A stretch of 64,000 nucleotides of DNA from Tepidamorphaceae bacterium. GTDB lineage: Bacteria > Pseudomonadota > Alphaproteobacteria > Rhizobiales > JAKSCL01. The translations under genes were made by a program, and so were the position numbers. The stretch lies in contig JANQPO010000010.1 in the NCBI GenBank assembly GCA_028289445.1, positions 19,513 through 83,512 of the forward strand. The letters are read 5' to 3'. This document shows positions 17,939 to 27,530 of the stretch, one piece after another. Under the pieces are notes generated by a model that was given only the letters and a program-made list of their open reading frames with translations, did no database searches and had not been told where the DNA came from. Positions within the stretch are counted from its first letter, which is position 1. The number at the start of each line of letters is the position of its first letter.

Positions 17939-19312
17939 CTAGGGCCTCACGCGTTCGGCGGGCTCCCGCATCGTGACCAGCTCTTCGCCGGCCGTCGGGT
18001 GAACGGCCATCGTGCTGTCAAAGTCGGCCTTGGTCGCGCCCATCTTGATGGCGACGCCGAGCGTTTGGATCATCTCGCCGGCCGCCTCGCCGACGATGTG
18101 GGCGCCGACGACGCGATCCGTCTCGGCATCGACGATGAGCTTCATGAACACGCGGTCGCTTGCGCCCGAGAGCGTCGCCTTCATCGCCCGGAAATCGGTC
18201 TTATACATATCGAGCGAGGGGTACTCGCCGCGCGCGGCCGCCTCGCTGAGCCCGATCGTACCGATTTCGGGCGTCGAGAACACCGCGGTTGGAATGAGGT
18301 CGTGATCGGCCTTGCGATCCAATCCGCCAAAGACATTGTCGGCGAAGGCATGGCCTTCTCTGATGGCCACCGGCGTCAGGTTGACCCGGTTGGTGACATC
18401 GCCGACAGCGTAGATATTCTCGGCCGTTGAACGCGAATAGGGCGTCACAATCACCGCACCCTTGTCGTCGACATCGACGCCGGCGTTTTCCAGCCCGAGA
18501 CCATCGGTATTCGGCGATCGTCCAATCGCCATAAGTGCTTGGTCAACCTCCAGCGTGCGGCCATTTGCCAGCGTCACCGCAAGGCCGCCCGCTGTCCGCT
18601 CGACTTTCTCGAACACCGTGTTGGTGACGATATCGACGCCTCTTTCGGCCATCTGCGCGTGGACATGGTGGCGCACGTCATCGTCGAACCCGCGCAGGAT
18701 TTCCGGACCGCGATAGACCTGCGTCGTCTCGGCCCCAAGGCCGTTGAAGATGCCGGCGAATTCAACCGCAATGTAGCCGCCGCCAGCGACCACGACGCGC
18801 TGAGGCATCTCGTCCAAATGAAAGACCTCGTTGGAGGTGATCGTCAGATCGCCGCCCGGCAATCCCATATGGCCATTGGGCGTACCGCCCGTGGCGACGA
18901 GGATCGTCTCAGCGGTGATCGTCCGACCGGCATTGACGAGACGAAGCGTATGCGGGTCCTCGAAAACCGCGCGATCGTCGAACAGGGTGACGCCGGCGCG
19001 GTCGAGATTGGCGCGGTAGACACCTTCGAGGCGCGCAATCTCCCGATCCTTGTTGGCAATCAGGGCGGACCAATCGAACACCCGGTCGCCCAGCGACCAA
19101 CCAAAGCCAGCCGCCTCGTCGAACTCGTGGGCAAAGCGGCTGGCGTAGACCAAAAGCTTCTTCGGCACGCAGCCGCGAATGACGCACGTTCCGCCGTAGC
19201 GATATTCCTCGGCGATCCCCACGCGCGCGCCGTAGCCGGCAGCGATCCGGGCCGCGCGAACGCCACCCGACCCGCCGCCGATGACGAAGAGATCGAAGTC
19301 AAATGTGCTCAT
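17939..19312 (-). CDS. gor: Glutathione-disulfide reductase
   Basis: NADPH-dependent FAD enzyme that regenerates reduced glutathione. FAD loop GGGSGGVRAARIA at the N-terminus, redox-active disulfide GGTCVIRGCVPKKLLVY, NAD(P) loop VVAGGGYIAVEFAGIF, and the C-terminal catalytic His in VHPTAGEELVTM are all visible. 457 residues is normal. Its start overlaps the stop of the upstream exported-protein gene (ATGA), so it is translationally coupled to it. Glyoxalase I elsewhere in the window uses the same thiol. Confidence 0.96.
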   Translation of the reverse strand: MSTFDFDLFVIGGGSGGVRAARIAAGYGARVGIAEEYRYGGTCVIRGCVPKKLLVYASRFAHEFDEAAGFGWSLGDRVFDWSALIANKDREIARLEGVYRANLDRAGVTLFDDRAVFEDPHTLRLVNAGRTITAETILVATGGTPNGHMGLPGGDLTITSNEVFHLDEMPQRVVVAGGGYIAVEFAGIFNGLGAETTQVYRGPEILRGFDDDVRHHVHAQMAERGVDIVTNTVFEKVERTAGGLAVTLANGRTLEVDQALMAIGRSPNTDGLGLENAGVDVDDKGAVIVTPYSRSTAENIYAVGDVTNRVNLTPVAIREGHAFADNVFGGLDRKADHDLIPTAVFSTPEIGTIGLSEAAARGEYPSLDMYKTDFRAMKATLSGASDRVFMKLIVDAETDRVVGAHIVGEAAGEMIQTLGVAIKMGATKADFDSTMAVHPTAGEELVTMREPAERVRP

Positions 19313-20832
19313 TGGGAACCGCTGATCACCAACTTGATGTTTTTGAGCGCCTGCATGGCTTTCGCCGCGCCCTCCGGTCCCGATGCCAGGTCCTCGAACG
19401 GCGCCATCGGGACTTCGGACCCGTCCTGTAGTCGCACCTCGATCGTTCCGCCGTTTTGAATGAACCCGGCGACGACCTCGGCGACGCTGCCGCTGATCTC
19501 GATCCCCAACTGCATGGCCTGAACCACGCCGATGCCCGCGAACTGTGCGGCCTGTGCGGCAATCTGACTGCGATCGATGCCCGGCGGCGCCAGCGAAAAG
19601 CCGATATCGAGAGCACCGAGATCGATGAGCCGGATGCCAAGCTGACTGATGATGGACTCCGTCATAACGTTCTCCATCGTCAGATCATCGTTGGGATCCA
19701 TCAATGCTTTGACGAAATCGGACGGATCGTAGTTCTTCATGGTCAGATCGAAGCCGATCCGCGCCAGCCGCTCGAACTCGATATACGAATCCGTCGTGGT
19801 GATCGTGCGCTCGCTAGCCGACCATATGGATTGTCCGCTACCGCTAAACGCGACAGTCGGCTGGCCATAAAGGGCGACAAACGCCTGGAGTCCCAACTGC
19901 GCCTGCGGGTTGTCGGTCGAGAGGCTCTGGGCCGTGTTCAGATTGACCTGGCCGCTGAAGTCCGACGTCCCCGCGACTGGAAACTGTCCCGAATAGTCCG
20001 TTGCCTTCGACTCATAAGACGCCAGGGAGAGGATTTCCGCACCATTGGTCGCAATGGTCAGACCTTCGATCTCGATCCCTTGAAACCGCAGATGATGGAG
20101 GTAATCGGACAGCTTGAACGCATCCATGAACGCCGCATCGTCATCGGCCAGCGCCTCGAGATTCTTCTCGCCGGCGGCGTCTTGTTCGCGCATCGCGGCG
20201 CGCACCATCAACATCCAGCCGGCGCCGAAACCGCGAATGGACATACGGTCGAGGTCGATCTTGAACGGCCGGCCGTCCTCGTCGATGCCGTCCATCTCGA
20301 GACCGCTGAGGCGAACGCCGGAGAAATAGCCGTCGACGACGTTTTCCGCCGCGAAGGTCTTGATGCGCATGTTGACGTTTTCTTCCGGATCGACGAGCAC
20401 AAGCCCTTCGATGGCCAGTCGGTCGGCGTCCAGATTAAGCAGCCACTCGAACGACTCTTCCGGCTTGTCGTCGTCGAAATCGAGAGGAATCGCGCTGTTT
20501 TCGATGACGACACGCTCAATCGTGCCGTGGGCCTCGTCGCCGTCTTCCGGCACGGTGACATTTTCCAGGAGGAGGTCGGTCAGCCGGTTTCCATCGACGC
20601 TCACCGTCAGCCGTTCGGCCAGGACTTGATCGTCCGGCTTGCCAATCTTGACGGATTCGTAGACGCCATTGCCGGCCGGGGTTCCGGTGACTTCGACCCC
20701 TTCCTCCAGGAAGGGTTCAAGTTCGGAAACAGGTTCGGCAAGCACCGGCGGTGCGAGGAGGAGGACGCCGAGGGTAACGGATCGAAGGAGACCGGGAATC
20801 ATAGTGGACCAAGTCCTTTTGTTTCGTGTCAT
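19309..20832 (-). CDS. Exported protein of unknown function between rpiA and gor
   Basis: 507 residues from ATG 20832, which overlaps the rpiA stop. The N-terminus is a signal peptide (MTRNKRTW, hydrophobic run, cleavage near VLAEP). The mature protein is acidic and rich in beta-like repeats of the form [37 protein letters not shown] and [16 protein letters not shown]. That pattern suggests a repetitive beta-solenoid-like or AsmA/lipid-transfer-like envelope protein, but I recognise no named domain. Strict coupling to rpiA and gor suggests shared expression rather than shared function. Confidence 0.75.
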   Translation of the reverse strand: MTRNKRTWSTMIPGLLRSVTLGVLLLAPPVLAEPVSELEPFLEEGVEVTGTPAGNGVYESVKIGKPDDQVLAERLTVSVDGNRLTDLLLENVTVPEDGDEAHGTIERVVIENSAIPLDFDDDKPEESFEWLLNLDADRLAIEGLVLVDPEENVNMRIKTFAAENVVDGYFSGVRLSGLEMDGIDEDGRPFKIDLDRMSIRGFGAGWMLMVRAAMREQDAAGEKNLEALADDDAAFMDAFKLSDYLHHLRFQGIEIEGLTIATNGAEILSLASYESKATDYSGQFPVAGTSDFSGQVNLNTAQSLSTDNPQAQLGLQAFVALYGQPTVAFSGSGQSIWSASERTITTTDSYIEFERLARIGFDLTMKNYDPSDFVKALMDPNDDLTMENVMTESIISQLGIRLIDLGALDIGFSLAPPGIDRSQIAAQAAQFAGIGVVQAMQLGIEISGSVAEVVAGFIQNGGTIEVRLQDGSEVPMAPFEDLASGPEGAAKAMQALKNIKLVISGSQ

Positions 20833-21533
20833 CGTTCGACATCCTTTTGCCTGATATCCACGCCGGCATCCGTGCCGAGGATCACACAATTCGCCATCTC
20901 GACGAAGAGACCGTGTTCAACCACGCCAGGCACGGCTGCCAACGCCGCGGCCAACGAACCGGGATCGGCAATGTCGCGAAAGGCGGCATCGAAAATCCAG
21001 TTGCCGTTGTCGGTCACATAGGGCGCCCCGCCCTTAAGCCGCTGCGCGATGGCGCCATTGACGCCAACGGCACCGGCCGCCTTTTCGATCGCGCGGACCG
21101 TCGCCTTCGCGCCGAACGGCAGGACTTCGATGGGTAGATCGAAGCTGCCCAGTCTTTCAGAGGTCTTCGATCCGTCGGCGATGACGATGAGCCGCGCCGC
21201 CGCATGGGCGACGATCTTCTCGCGCAGCAACGCTCCGCCACCGCCTTTGATGAGGTTGAAGTCTGGGTCGATCTCATCGGCCCCGTCGACGCACAGGTCG
21301 AGTTCAGGGGTCTCGTCCAGGGTCGTCAGCGGCACGCCGGTTTGCTCCGCCAGATCGCGGGTCGCCTCGGAGGTCGGCACGCCGACGACGGACAGTCCGC
21401 CGGAAACGCGCTCCGCCAGCCCGATAACGAAGTGCGCGGCCGTGGACCCCGTGCCAAGCCCCAGCCGCATTCCGTCTTCGACGAAATCGAGCGCGGCCAG
21501 GGCGGCCACGCGCTTCTGTTCGTCGGCGGTCAT
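20829..21533 (-). CDS. rpiA: Ribose-5-phosphate isomerase A
   Basis: Interconverts ribose-5-phosphate and ribulose-5-phosphate in the pentose phosphate pathway. 234 residues with the family motifs [11 protein letters not shown] near residue 25, [20 protein letters not shown] near residue 85, and the catalytic region [10 protein letters not shown]. Its stop overlaps the next gene, giving an rpiA-exported protein-gor string in which both junctions are ATGA overlaps. gabD ends 4 bp upstream on the same strand. Confidence 0.97.
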   Translation of the reverse strand: MTADEQKRVAALAALDFVEDGMRLGLGTGSTAAHFVIGLAERVSGGLSVVGVPTSEATRDLAEQTGVPLTTLDETPELDLCVDGADEIDPDFNLIKGGGGALLREKIVAHAAARLIVIADGSKTSERLGSFDLPIEVLPFGAKATVRAIEKAAGAVGVNGAIAQRLKGGAPYVTDNGNWIFDAAFRDIADPGSLAAALAAVPGVVEHGLFVEMANCVILGTDAGVDIRQKDVER

Positions 21534-21537
21534 CCGG

Positions 21538-22986
21538 TTATTTGTCGATGCCGGACATCAAGATGTATTTGATCTCGACGAACTCATCGATGCCGTAATG
21601 CGAACCTTCGCGGCCCAGCCCCGATTCCTTGACGCCGCCGAAGGGGATTTCCGCCGTGCTCAACAGCGCCGCGTTGACACCGACCATGCCGTATTCCAGC
21701 GCCTCGGCAACCCGCCAGACGCGACCCAGATCGCGGGCATAGAAATAGGAGGCCAGACCGAACTCGGTATCGTTCGCCATCTGGATGACGTCGTCCTCGT
21801 CCTTGAACCGGAAGAGCGCGGCCAGGGGGCCAAACGTTTCCTCGCGGCTGACCAGCATCTTCGTGGTCACGTTCTTCAAGACCGTCGGCTGGAAGAACGT
21901 GCCGCCTAAGTCATGGCGATTGCCGCCCATAAGGAGTTCGGCGCCCTGCCCGACCGCGTCCTGGATGTGCGACTCGACCTTGTTGACCGCGTCCTCGGAG
22001 ATCAGCGGCCCCTGGGTGACGCCGACTTCTAAGCCGTTACCGACCTTCAGCTTGGCCACCTCGCCCGCGAACTTCTCCGCGAAGGCGTCGTAGATGCCGT
22101 CCTGGACATAGATGCGATTGGCGCAGATGCAGGTCTGGCCCATGTTGCGGAACTTGGAGATCATAGCGCCCTCGACGGCATCGTCGAGATTGGCGTCGTC
22201 GAAGACGATAAACGGCGCGTTGCCGCCCAGTTCCAGGCCGACCCGCTTCACCGTCGACGCACATTGGCGCATCAAGAGTTTGCCGATCTCCGTCGACCCG
22301 GTGAAGCCGACGACCCGCACGGTCGGGTTCGAGGTCATTTCCTCGCCGATGGCCGACGATTTGCCGGTGATGATGTTGATCACGCCTTTCGGGAAGCCTG
22401 CCCGGTCCGCGAGTTCGGCCAGCGCCAAGGCGGTCAAAGGCGTCTCGCCGGCGGGCTTGATGACGACGCTACAACCGGCCGCCACCGCCGGCGCCACCTT
22501 TCGGGTGATCATGCCAGCCGGGAAGTTCCACGGCGTAATCGCTGCCGCGACACCAATCGGCTGTTTGATCACAACGATACGGCTATCGGTCCGGTGGCTG
22601 GGAATGGTCTCGCCGTTTATCCGGCGCGCCTCTTCCGCGTAGTACTCAAGGAAGGACGCCGCATAGAGCGCCTCGCCCTTGGCCTCGGCCAGGGGCTTGC
22701 CTTGTTCGGAGGTCATGATGGTCGCGATGTCATCGGCGTGCTCGACCAGAAGGTCGTACCAGCGACGCAGGCACTTGGCGCGCGTCGATGCCAGCTCCGC
22801 GCGCCAGCTCTTGAAGGCGACATCCGCCTTGGCAATGGCATCGCGAGTCTCGTCGGCACCAAAATAGGGAACCTTGGCCAGTTCCTCGCCGGTCGCCGGA
22901 TTGAGCACCGGGGTCACCGGATCGCCGACCCATTCGCCATTGACGTAATTCTTTGATTTCAGCAGGGACGGATCGTTGAGCTGCAT
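21538..22986 (-). CDS. gabD: NAD(P)-dependent succinate-semialdehyde dehydrogenase
   Basis: 482-residue aldehyde dehydrogenase. The catalytic Glu is in [16 protein letters not shown], the catalytic Cys in [14 protein letters not shown], and [14 protein letters not shown] is the cofactor-binding stretch. The set of residues around these motifs is that of GabD, the last step from 4-aminobutyrate to succinate. No gabT is adjacent. It may be transcribed together with rpiA, 4 bp downstream. Confidence 0.92.
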   Translation of the reverse strand: MQLNDPSLLKSKNYVNGEWVGDPVTPVLNPATGEELAKVPYFGADETRDAIAKADVAFKSWRAELASTRAKCLRRWYDLLVEHADDIATIMTSEQGKPLAEAKGEALYAASFLEYYAEEARRINGETIPSHRTDSRIVVIKQPIGVAAAITPWNFPAGMITRKVAPAVAAGCSVVIKPAGETPLTALALAELADRAGFPKGVINIITGKSSAIGEEMTSNPTVRVVGFTGSTEIGKLLMRQCASTVKRVGLELGGNAPFIVFDDANLDDAVEGAMISKFRNMGQTCICANRIYVQDGIYDAFAEKFAGEVAKLKVGNGLEVGVTQGPLISEDAVNKVESHIQDAVGQGAELLMGGNRHDLGGTFFQPTVLKNVTTKMLVSREETFGPLAALFRFKDEDDVIQMANDTEFGLASYFYARDLGRVWRVAEALEYGMVGVNAALLSTAEIPFGGVKESGLGREGSHYGIDEFVEIKYILMSGIDK

Positions 22987-23063
22987 GACGGGCTCCGCTT
23001 ATGCGTTCGGGAATTGGCGAGCGGTCTAGCACGCCTTTCACAGAGAAAGAAGGGCGGTTTGGA

Positions 23064-23774
23064 TCACGCGGACGGGAGTGCCGTTACCTCGCGTTCAATC
23101 GTGTCCTGCAGGGCCGGATCGAGGTTCAAACGTCCAGCCAAACGGTCGAGATAGCGCCGTTCCTCGCGCTCCGGCTCGCCGATGACGACCACCGAAGCGA
23201 CGTAGAGTTCGGCCGCCATTTCCGGGCTGGTTGCCAGCGCACCAATGGCATCCGGGTCGAGCGGCTTGTTCAACTCCTCAAACAGAAAGGCCTTGTCGTC
23301 CGCCTCCAAGTCACCGGAGCGGATCGCGTCGAAAATCTGTGCCTGCTCATTGGAATCGATATGGCCATCGGCCTTCGCCGCGCCGATCATTGCCTGAAGC
23401 AATGCCATGCTCAGATCGGCCTGTCCGGCCGCATCCGGCAGAAAGCGCTCATCCTCAGGCGGCGCGAACGCATCCGACGCCGGCGACGGCGGCAGGTCCG
23501 GCCCGGACTGTCCGGCCTGATGTTGTTGCCAGGCGCGATAGGCCAGACCGCCCAGAACCGCGACGCCGCCATATTTGGCCGCCTTGCCGATCGTCTTGCG
23601 CCCCTTTTTCGAGCCAAGCAGCAAACCGGCAATGCCCGCGGCAGCCGCCGCGCCGCCAACACCGCCTGGAAAGGAAAGGCCAGAACCCGCGCCATCCTTC
23701 CGGCCGTCGGACCCGCCGGGCGCCCCGCCGCCGAGGCCGGAGAGAATTTGATCGATCAGACCATTTGGATTCAT
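23064..23774 (-). CDS. DUF533 protein with TerB-like C-terminal domain
   Basis: 236 residues. Gly/Ala-rich N-terminal half with a possible membrane-associating stretch (GGAAAAAGIAGLLLGSKKGRK), then a Pro-rich linker, then a helical C-terminal domain typical of DUF533/TerB-like proteins (LLQAMIGAAKADGHIDSNEQAQIF and ELYVASVVVIGEPE.EER.YLDRLA). TerB-like domains bind metals or associate with membranes; no function is established for DUF533. It diverges from gph. Confidence 0.85.
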   Translation of the reverse strand: MNPNGLIDQILSGLGGGAPGGSDGRKDGAGSGLSFPGGVGGAAAAAGIAGLLLGSKKGRKTIGKAAKYGGVAVLGGLAYRAWQQHQAGQSGPDLPPSPASDAFAPPEDERFLPDAAGQADLSMALLQAMIGAAKADGHIDSNEQAQIFDAIRSGDLEADDKAFLFEELNKPLDPDAIGALATSPEMAAELYVASVVVIGEPEREERRYLDRLAGRLNLDPALQDTIEREVTALPSA

Positions 23775-23891
23775 TGTGTCCTTGCCCTTCTAAACCTTGC
23801 CGGTGTGGCATGCATTGCGCCCGGTACCTTCGGCCATGTATGAAGCGGCCGAACCCGCCGCAAGAGCGGCCCCAAGCGCAATTGAGACGAT

Positions 23892-24554
23892 ATGACGCTG
23901 ACGGTCCTTTTCGACCTCGACGGAACACTGGTCGATACCGCGCCCGACCTGTGGACGGCCCTCAACGCCGTGCTGTCGGAGAACGGATATGGCCCCATTC
24001 CCTATGACCGCATGGCAAGTCTTGTGGGCCAGGGCGCATTGGCAATGATCGAGCGCGGACTGGCCGAACACGGCGTCAGCGCCGAGCGCGACGACATGAA
24101 AGCGATGTACGCCAGCTTCCTGGAGCACTATTCGGCCAATATCGCCACCGACAGTCGCCCGTTTCCAGGCGTTGAGGCGGCGCTCACCCGTCTCTCCGTC
24201 AATGGCAATGTGTTGGCGGTGTGCACCAACAAGCTGGAATCGCTCTCGGTCCTGCTGCTTGAAACCCTCGATATGGCGGATCGGTTCGCCGCGATCTGCG
24301 GGCCGGACACGTTCGGGGTGCGCAAGCCAGACCCCGAGCATATCCTAAAGACGATCGTCAAAGCGGGCGGCGCGACCGACCGGGCCATCATGATCGGCGA
24401 CAGCGCCACCGATATCGATGCGGCCAAGGCCGCCGGCGTCCCGGTGATCGCCGTGCCGTTCGGCTATACGGACACGCCGGTCTCGGAACTGGGCCCCGAC
24501 CGTATCATCGATCATTTCGATGAGTTGGATGCCGCGATCGCGGCTTTGGTTTAG
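23892..24554 (+). CDS. gph: Phosphoglycolate phosphatase (HAD superfamily)
   Basis: 220 residues. HAD motif I LFDLDGTLVDTAPDL, motif II VCTNK, motif III Lys in GVRKPDPEHIL and motif IV MIGDSATDIDAAKAAG are all present, with a helical cap between motifs I and II as in Gph. It removes phosphate from 2-phosphoglycolate. Gph, rpiA and gor lie close together in many relatives. An interspersed repeat begins 3 bp after its stop codon. Confidence 0.9.
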   Translation: MTLTVLFDLDGTLVDTAPDLWTALNAVLSENGYGPIPYDRMASLVGQGALAMIERGLAEHGVSAERDDMKAMYASFLEHYSANIATDSRPFPGVEAALTRLSVNGNVLAVCTNKLESLSVLLLETLDMADRFAAICGPDTFGVRKPDPEHILKTIVKAGGATDRAIMIGDSATDIDAAKAAGVPVIAVPFGYTDTPVSELGPDRIIDHFDELDAAIAALV

Positions 24555-24556
24555 GT

Positions 24557-24728
24557 CGGAATGCGCCCAAGTCGAGTCATTCCCCTTCTTCGTCATCCTG
24601 TGCGCGGTGCAGCACCTTGGTGATGCGCCGCAGAACCGGGACTGCGTTGTCAACGACGCAGGTGCCCGACCTCGAACGATCCCGGATCGGCACAGCGGCA
24701 TGTCATGCCGCAGCGCGTCCGGGATGAC
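24557..24728 (+). repeat. Interspersed BIME-like element, copy 2
   Basis: Same family as 17762-17935. Left arm GGAATG...TCATTCC (24558-24581) starts 3 bp after the gph stop, then the 137-bp core 24592-24728 with two head-to-head palindromes ending GTCCGGGATGAC. It separates gph from tRNA-Val and may act as the gph 3' end. Confidence 0.9.
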
Positions 24729-24759
24729 GCGCGAGGTAAGGTGAGCAGACGGGCGATGC

Positions 24760-24789
24760 TTGACGGCCCGCCGCCAGGCTTCCTATAAG
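24760..24789 (+). promoter_or_regulatory. Promoter of tRNA-Val
   Basis: TTGACG (24760-24765), 18-bp spacer and TATAAG (24784-24789) end 15 bp before the tRNA 5' end. Confidence 0.7.
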
Positions 24790-24804
24790 CGCGATAGCCG
24801 AGAT

Positions 24805-24879
24805 GGGCGGTTAGCTCAGCGGGAGAGCACTCGCCTCACACGCGAGGGGTCACTGGTTCAATCCCAGTACCGCCCACCA
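24805..24879 (+). tRNA. tRNA-Val (anticodon CAC)
   Basis: 75 nt with encoded CCA (24877-24879). Acceptor GGGCGGT/ACCGCCC, anticodon stem CTCGC/GCGAG around loop CTCACAC gives CAC, T arm TGGTTCAATCCCA. It borders the accessory stretch that follows, but I see no second copy of its 3' end to serve as an attachment site. Confidence 0.96.
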
Positions 24880-25013
24880 TTTCTTCGATGTCTGCACATA
24901 GATGCTTGGCGCTGTGTAGCGGCGGCGGACAGTATGTCTGCTTTGAGCCCAAACGGTCCGATGCTGCACCTCGCGCAGAAAATCGCTAAGCATTGGAAGC
25001 GGACATTGCTGGA

Positions 25014-26078
25014 TTAGTCTTCAAAGAGGTCCAAATCGACTTTGGACAGTAGCCACCCAAGCGGAAAATGCTGATTTGTTAAGCATTGGTCGCAGTCTAG
25101 TCGCTCTCCGATGAATAGGCGCGGAGCATCGACTTTCTTGATTCGAAGCCGAGTTTCGCACACTGGACACTGCATAAATTCGGCAAAGCTCGAATTAACA
25201 AAATTCGTCATCCGAGAGCGGCCCTTCGTAAAGAGAGCTTCATATGCTCCAAGGGACGTGAATAGCATCCAATTCTGATATTTCTTGCTGGGTTCTCTCA
25301 TTCGCCCATACAATTCGATCTGCATAATATGGAGAAAGAGGATTAGCATTGCGAGTTGAGCATATGTCCCCCCAGCATAGATGTCGTCATCCATTGGGTT
25401 CTTGAAGATGAAATTCAGATTGTAGTCTTCAGTCTGGTTTCTCCGAAACTCCGTCACTAGATGCGTCGCCTTATCGAAAAGACCTGCGAAACCCAATTCG
25501 TTCTGAAAATTGAAAACTGCATCATACACCGCATCAGGATTTGTGAAGCTGCATCCCCGGCTCGCTTTCATCGCTGCTTCGAGTAGAGACTTTATCCCTG
25601 CTTCGTCCAAGTCTCTCCGGTTGAGCAGGTTCTTTGCGTCAGATTTCATCTTGTCGAAGAATGCCACTTCGTTCGCGCACATCTGAGCGACGATCAACAT
25701 GCCTTCTTTCAGGGGCTTACGAAGGAGCGAAAAGGCAACGGTGAGTTTTCGCTTTTCCAGCGCGCGAAGAGCTTCATAGATGAAGTGCAGCATGTCGGAA
25801 AAGAGCGCATTACAGACGTGATTTACCACTGCTCGTCTTTCTAGGTCTCCGCGTCCTGACTTATCCAGAAAATCAAGTATGTGAATGCCGCTTGCCAGCA
25901 GGCGGCGATCTTCTTCGGACTCGATCTCAAACTGAATATGCCCAGCCTTTTGAATTTCCATTTGCACAAGCAATGCCACCATGAGGTCATGCAGGTGAAA
26001 GCAAAACTCATGCTGCGCCCGGTGCTTTTCCGGGATGTTTTGCAGTCTGTCCGGCTCGATCAGTCCGATGGTCTTCAA
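25014..26078 (-). CDS. Unrecognised protein with C-terminal zinc ribbon
   Basis: 354 residues from TTG 26078, which has GGAGGGG six bases upstream; the open frame continues to a TTG at 26093. The N-terminal 270 residues are helical, with segments such as NALFSDMLHFIYEALRALEK and SLLRKPLKEGMLIVAQM that recall DUF5677/HEPN-like helical bundles, but I cannot confirm this. The C-terminus holds two CxxC pairs (QCPVCETRL and LDCDQC) about 30 residues apart, a likely zinc ribbon. The gene is visibly AT-richer than its neighbours and sits next to tRNA-Val, so it was probably acquired. Function unknown. Confidence 0.7.
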   Translation of the reverse strand: MKTIGLIEPDRLQNIPEKHRAQHEFCFHLHDLMVALLVQMEIQKAGHIQFEIESEEDRRLLASGIHILDFLDKSGRGDLERRAVVNHVCNALFSDMLHFIYEALRALEKRKLTVAFSLLRKPLKEGMLIVAQMCANEVAFFDKMKSDAKNLLNRRDLDEAGIKSLLEAAMKASRGCSFTNPDAVYDAVFNFQNELGFAGLFDKATHLVTEFRRNQTEDYNLNFIFKNPMDDDIYAGGTYAQLAMLILFLHIMQIELYGRMREPSKKYQNWMLFTSLGAYEALFTKGRSRMTNFVNSSFAEFMQCPVCETRLRIKKVDAPRLFIGERLDCDQCLTNQHFPLGWLLSKVDLDLFED

Positions 26079-26093
26079 ATCAGTCCCCTCCAA

Positions 26094-26406
26094 GCCAGCG
26101 CGACTTAATGACGTTAGGTCTATTCGGAGTCGCTGCCTTGGTCGAGACTTCCCCTTCCCGCCCGACGTGCTTTGCGCCGCGGTCGCGAAGCGCGCAGACC
26201 GGACCTTGGGTGCTGGAAAACGAACGGCAGCTCAGTCCGCATAGCCACCATTCGCCCTTCACCCCAAAGCCACCCAACCTGCTGATCCACCCCAGCCAAA
26301 CCGCCCACTTTCGCCATAGCCCACAGAAACCGGCGCCATATATCCGCAGTTGCTTTGCAAATCAGTTTCGCGCCCACCGCGGCCGGTTGCCCTTGCGCGG
26401 CCAATG
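26094..26406. other. Gene-free stretch with left copy of a 45-bp direct repeat
   Basis: No gene is supported here. At 26292-26336 a 45-bp segment beginning CAGCCA and ending CACAGAAACCGGCGCC is repeated in the same orientation at 29232-29276; the last 31 bp of the two copies agree at 28 positions. The two copies bracket the truncated-gene and SDR/TetR region. Confidence 0.6.
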
Positions 26407-26892
26407 TCAACTTTGGCTGGGCCCTGCGGTCGCCGCTTCCCAGCCTTTCAACAGCGCGGCCCTGCGGCCTGGATACTTCTCCGCCAGAACCTTTAGCTCT
26501 TGCACCCGTTCGGTTTTGAAGTGCCGGTAGCCTTCCTTCGTCTCGCACCACCCAACGAGATATCGCGTTCGATCGAGAAAGGCGATCAATAGCGGCCAAA
26601 CGATCCGGTCGGTCGTGTTCCCGTCGCGATCCGTATAGACGAGTTGCAGCCGATAACGCTCTCGAATGGCGTGACGCAGCAGGGCGCTGTCGAAGCGTTC
26701 GGACACTTTGACACGCGTCTGTATCGGCTTCGAGCTGGCATCCAACACAACAGGGCGAAGCTCCTTGGGTATCGCGCTAGAGAGCTTTGACACTAGATCG
26801 CGCGCGGCACGCGCCAGCGAAGGGTCAGCCTCCGACGCCACCCAGGCCGCGCCTAATGCGGCCGCCTCCAACTCATCGGCCGTCAGCATCAC
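26407..26892 (-). pseudogene. YafY-type WYL-domain regulator, 5'-truncated
   Basis: About 160 residues covering the hinge and WYL effector domain of a YafY-type repressor: MLTADELEAAALGAAWVASE, then RERYRLQLVYTDRDGNTTDRIVWPLLI and RYLVGWCETKEGYRHFKTER. Family members are about 230 residues with an N-terminal winged helix-turn-helix ahead of the LTADE segment; that DNA-binding part is absent here. The sequence upstream instead becomes the opposite-strand remnant of another gene. The fragment is probably non-functional, although the frame is open. Confidence 0.75.
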
Positions 26893-27089
26893 GCGAAGCG
26901 AGCCCAGACATTCGCATTGCCGCGACCGGCGAGCGCACCCGCGTCACCTAGACTTTCGACTATCGCGTCAAATACGGCCCGTTTGGATGGCTCGTGGGGC
27001 AAACGCTGATGAAGATGATGATGGGCAAGATCATCGATGGGACCTTGAAGGGCTTGGCCGACAAGGTGCTGGCTCGTCAGCCCTCCTGA
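26892..27089 (+). pseudogene. SRPBCC (polyketide cyclase-like) gene remnant
   Basis: The plus strand reads IAATGERTRVT, an in-frame TAG (26949-26951), then TFDYRVKYGPFGWLVGQ and TLMKMMMGKIIDGTLKGLAD to a TGA at 27087-27089. This is the C-terminal third of an SRPBCC-family protein, in which the TAG stands where relatives usually have Trp (TGG). The N-terminal two thirds are missing. It abuts the truncated WYL gene head to head, so one deletion may have removed both 5' halves. Confidence 0.7.
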
Positions 27090-27517
27090 AGGTTCGCGAC
27101 CGTGATCCTGCCGAAATGGTCTTGCATTCGCTTCGAACGAAAGAGGTAGATGGAGATGATGACGTAATAGGCGCATTCGCGCGCGAAATCCGAGTAACGG
27201 CTTGCGTTCTCCATGAAGTCGAATGTCTGCACGGAGCAAAGCGTGGCAAGCGACGCGAACAGCGCGACCATGGCCACGGGCGTATAGCTCCAGCGTGAAA
27301 AGTATCCAATCAGGAAGGCTCCGCCTGACAGCGTGATCACCAACCAGTGGACGAACTGCGTACCGGAGGGAAATGTGGCGTTCTGCAAGGGCATGAGCGG
27401 CGCCAAACCGGTGAAATACTCCAAAAAGCCCAGGAGGCCCCAGCCGAGCATCACCGTTGAAGCGATGATGATCAGGTAGCTAAATCCTTGCGATGCGCGT
27501 TCCCAAAATCTAGACAT
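27077..27517 (-). CDS. Small integral membrane protein, DUF417/DoxX-like
   Basis: 146 residues with four predicted membrane segments (YLIIIASTVMLGWGLLGFLEYF; HWLVITLSGGAFLIGYF; VAMVALFASLATLCSVQTF; ECAYYVIISIYLF). Layout and the GLLGFLEYFTGLAPLM segment recall YkgB/DUF417 and DoxX-like proteins, without a decisive motif. The ATG at 27517 has GGAGG seven bases upstream. It follows the SDR gene by 13 bp on the same strand and is probably co-transcribed and controlled with it by the divergent TetR regulator. Confidence 0.7.
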   Translation of the reverse strand: MSRFWERASQGFSYLIIIASTVMLGWGLLGFLEYFTGLAPLMPLQNATFPSGTQFVHWLVITLSGGAFLIGYFSRWSYTPVAMVALFASLATLCSVQTFDFMENASRYSDFARECAYYVIISIYLFRSKRMQDHFGRITVANLQEG

Positions 27518-27530
27518 CTGGTCCTCCGGG

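Noticed and set aside
19456..21021. 521-codon plus-strand frame
   Set aside because: Antisense to the exported-protein gene and rpiA, both well supported.
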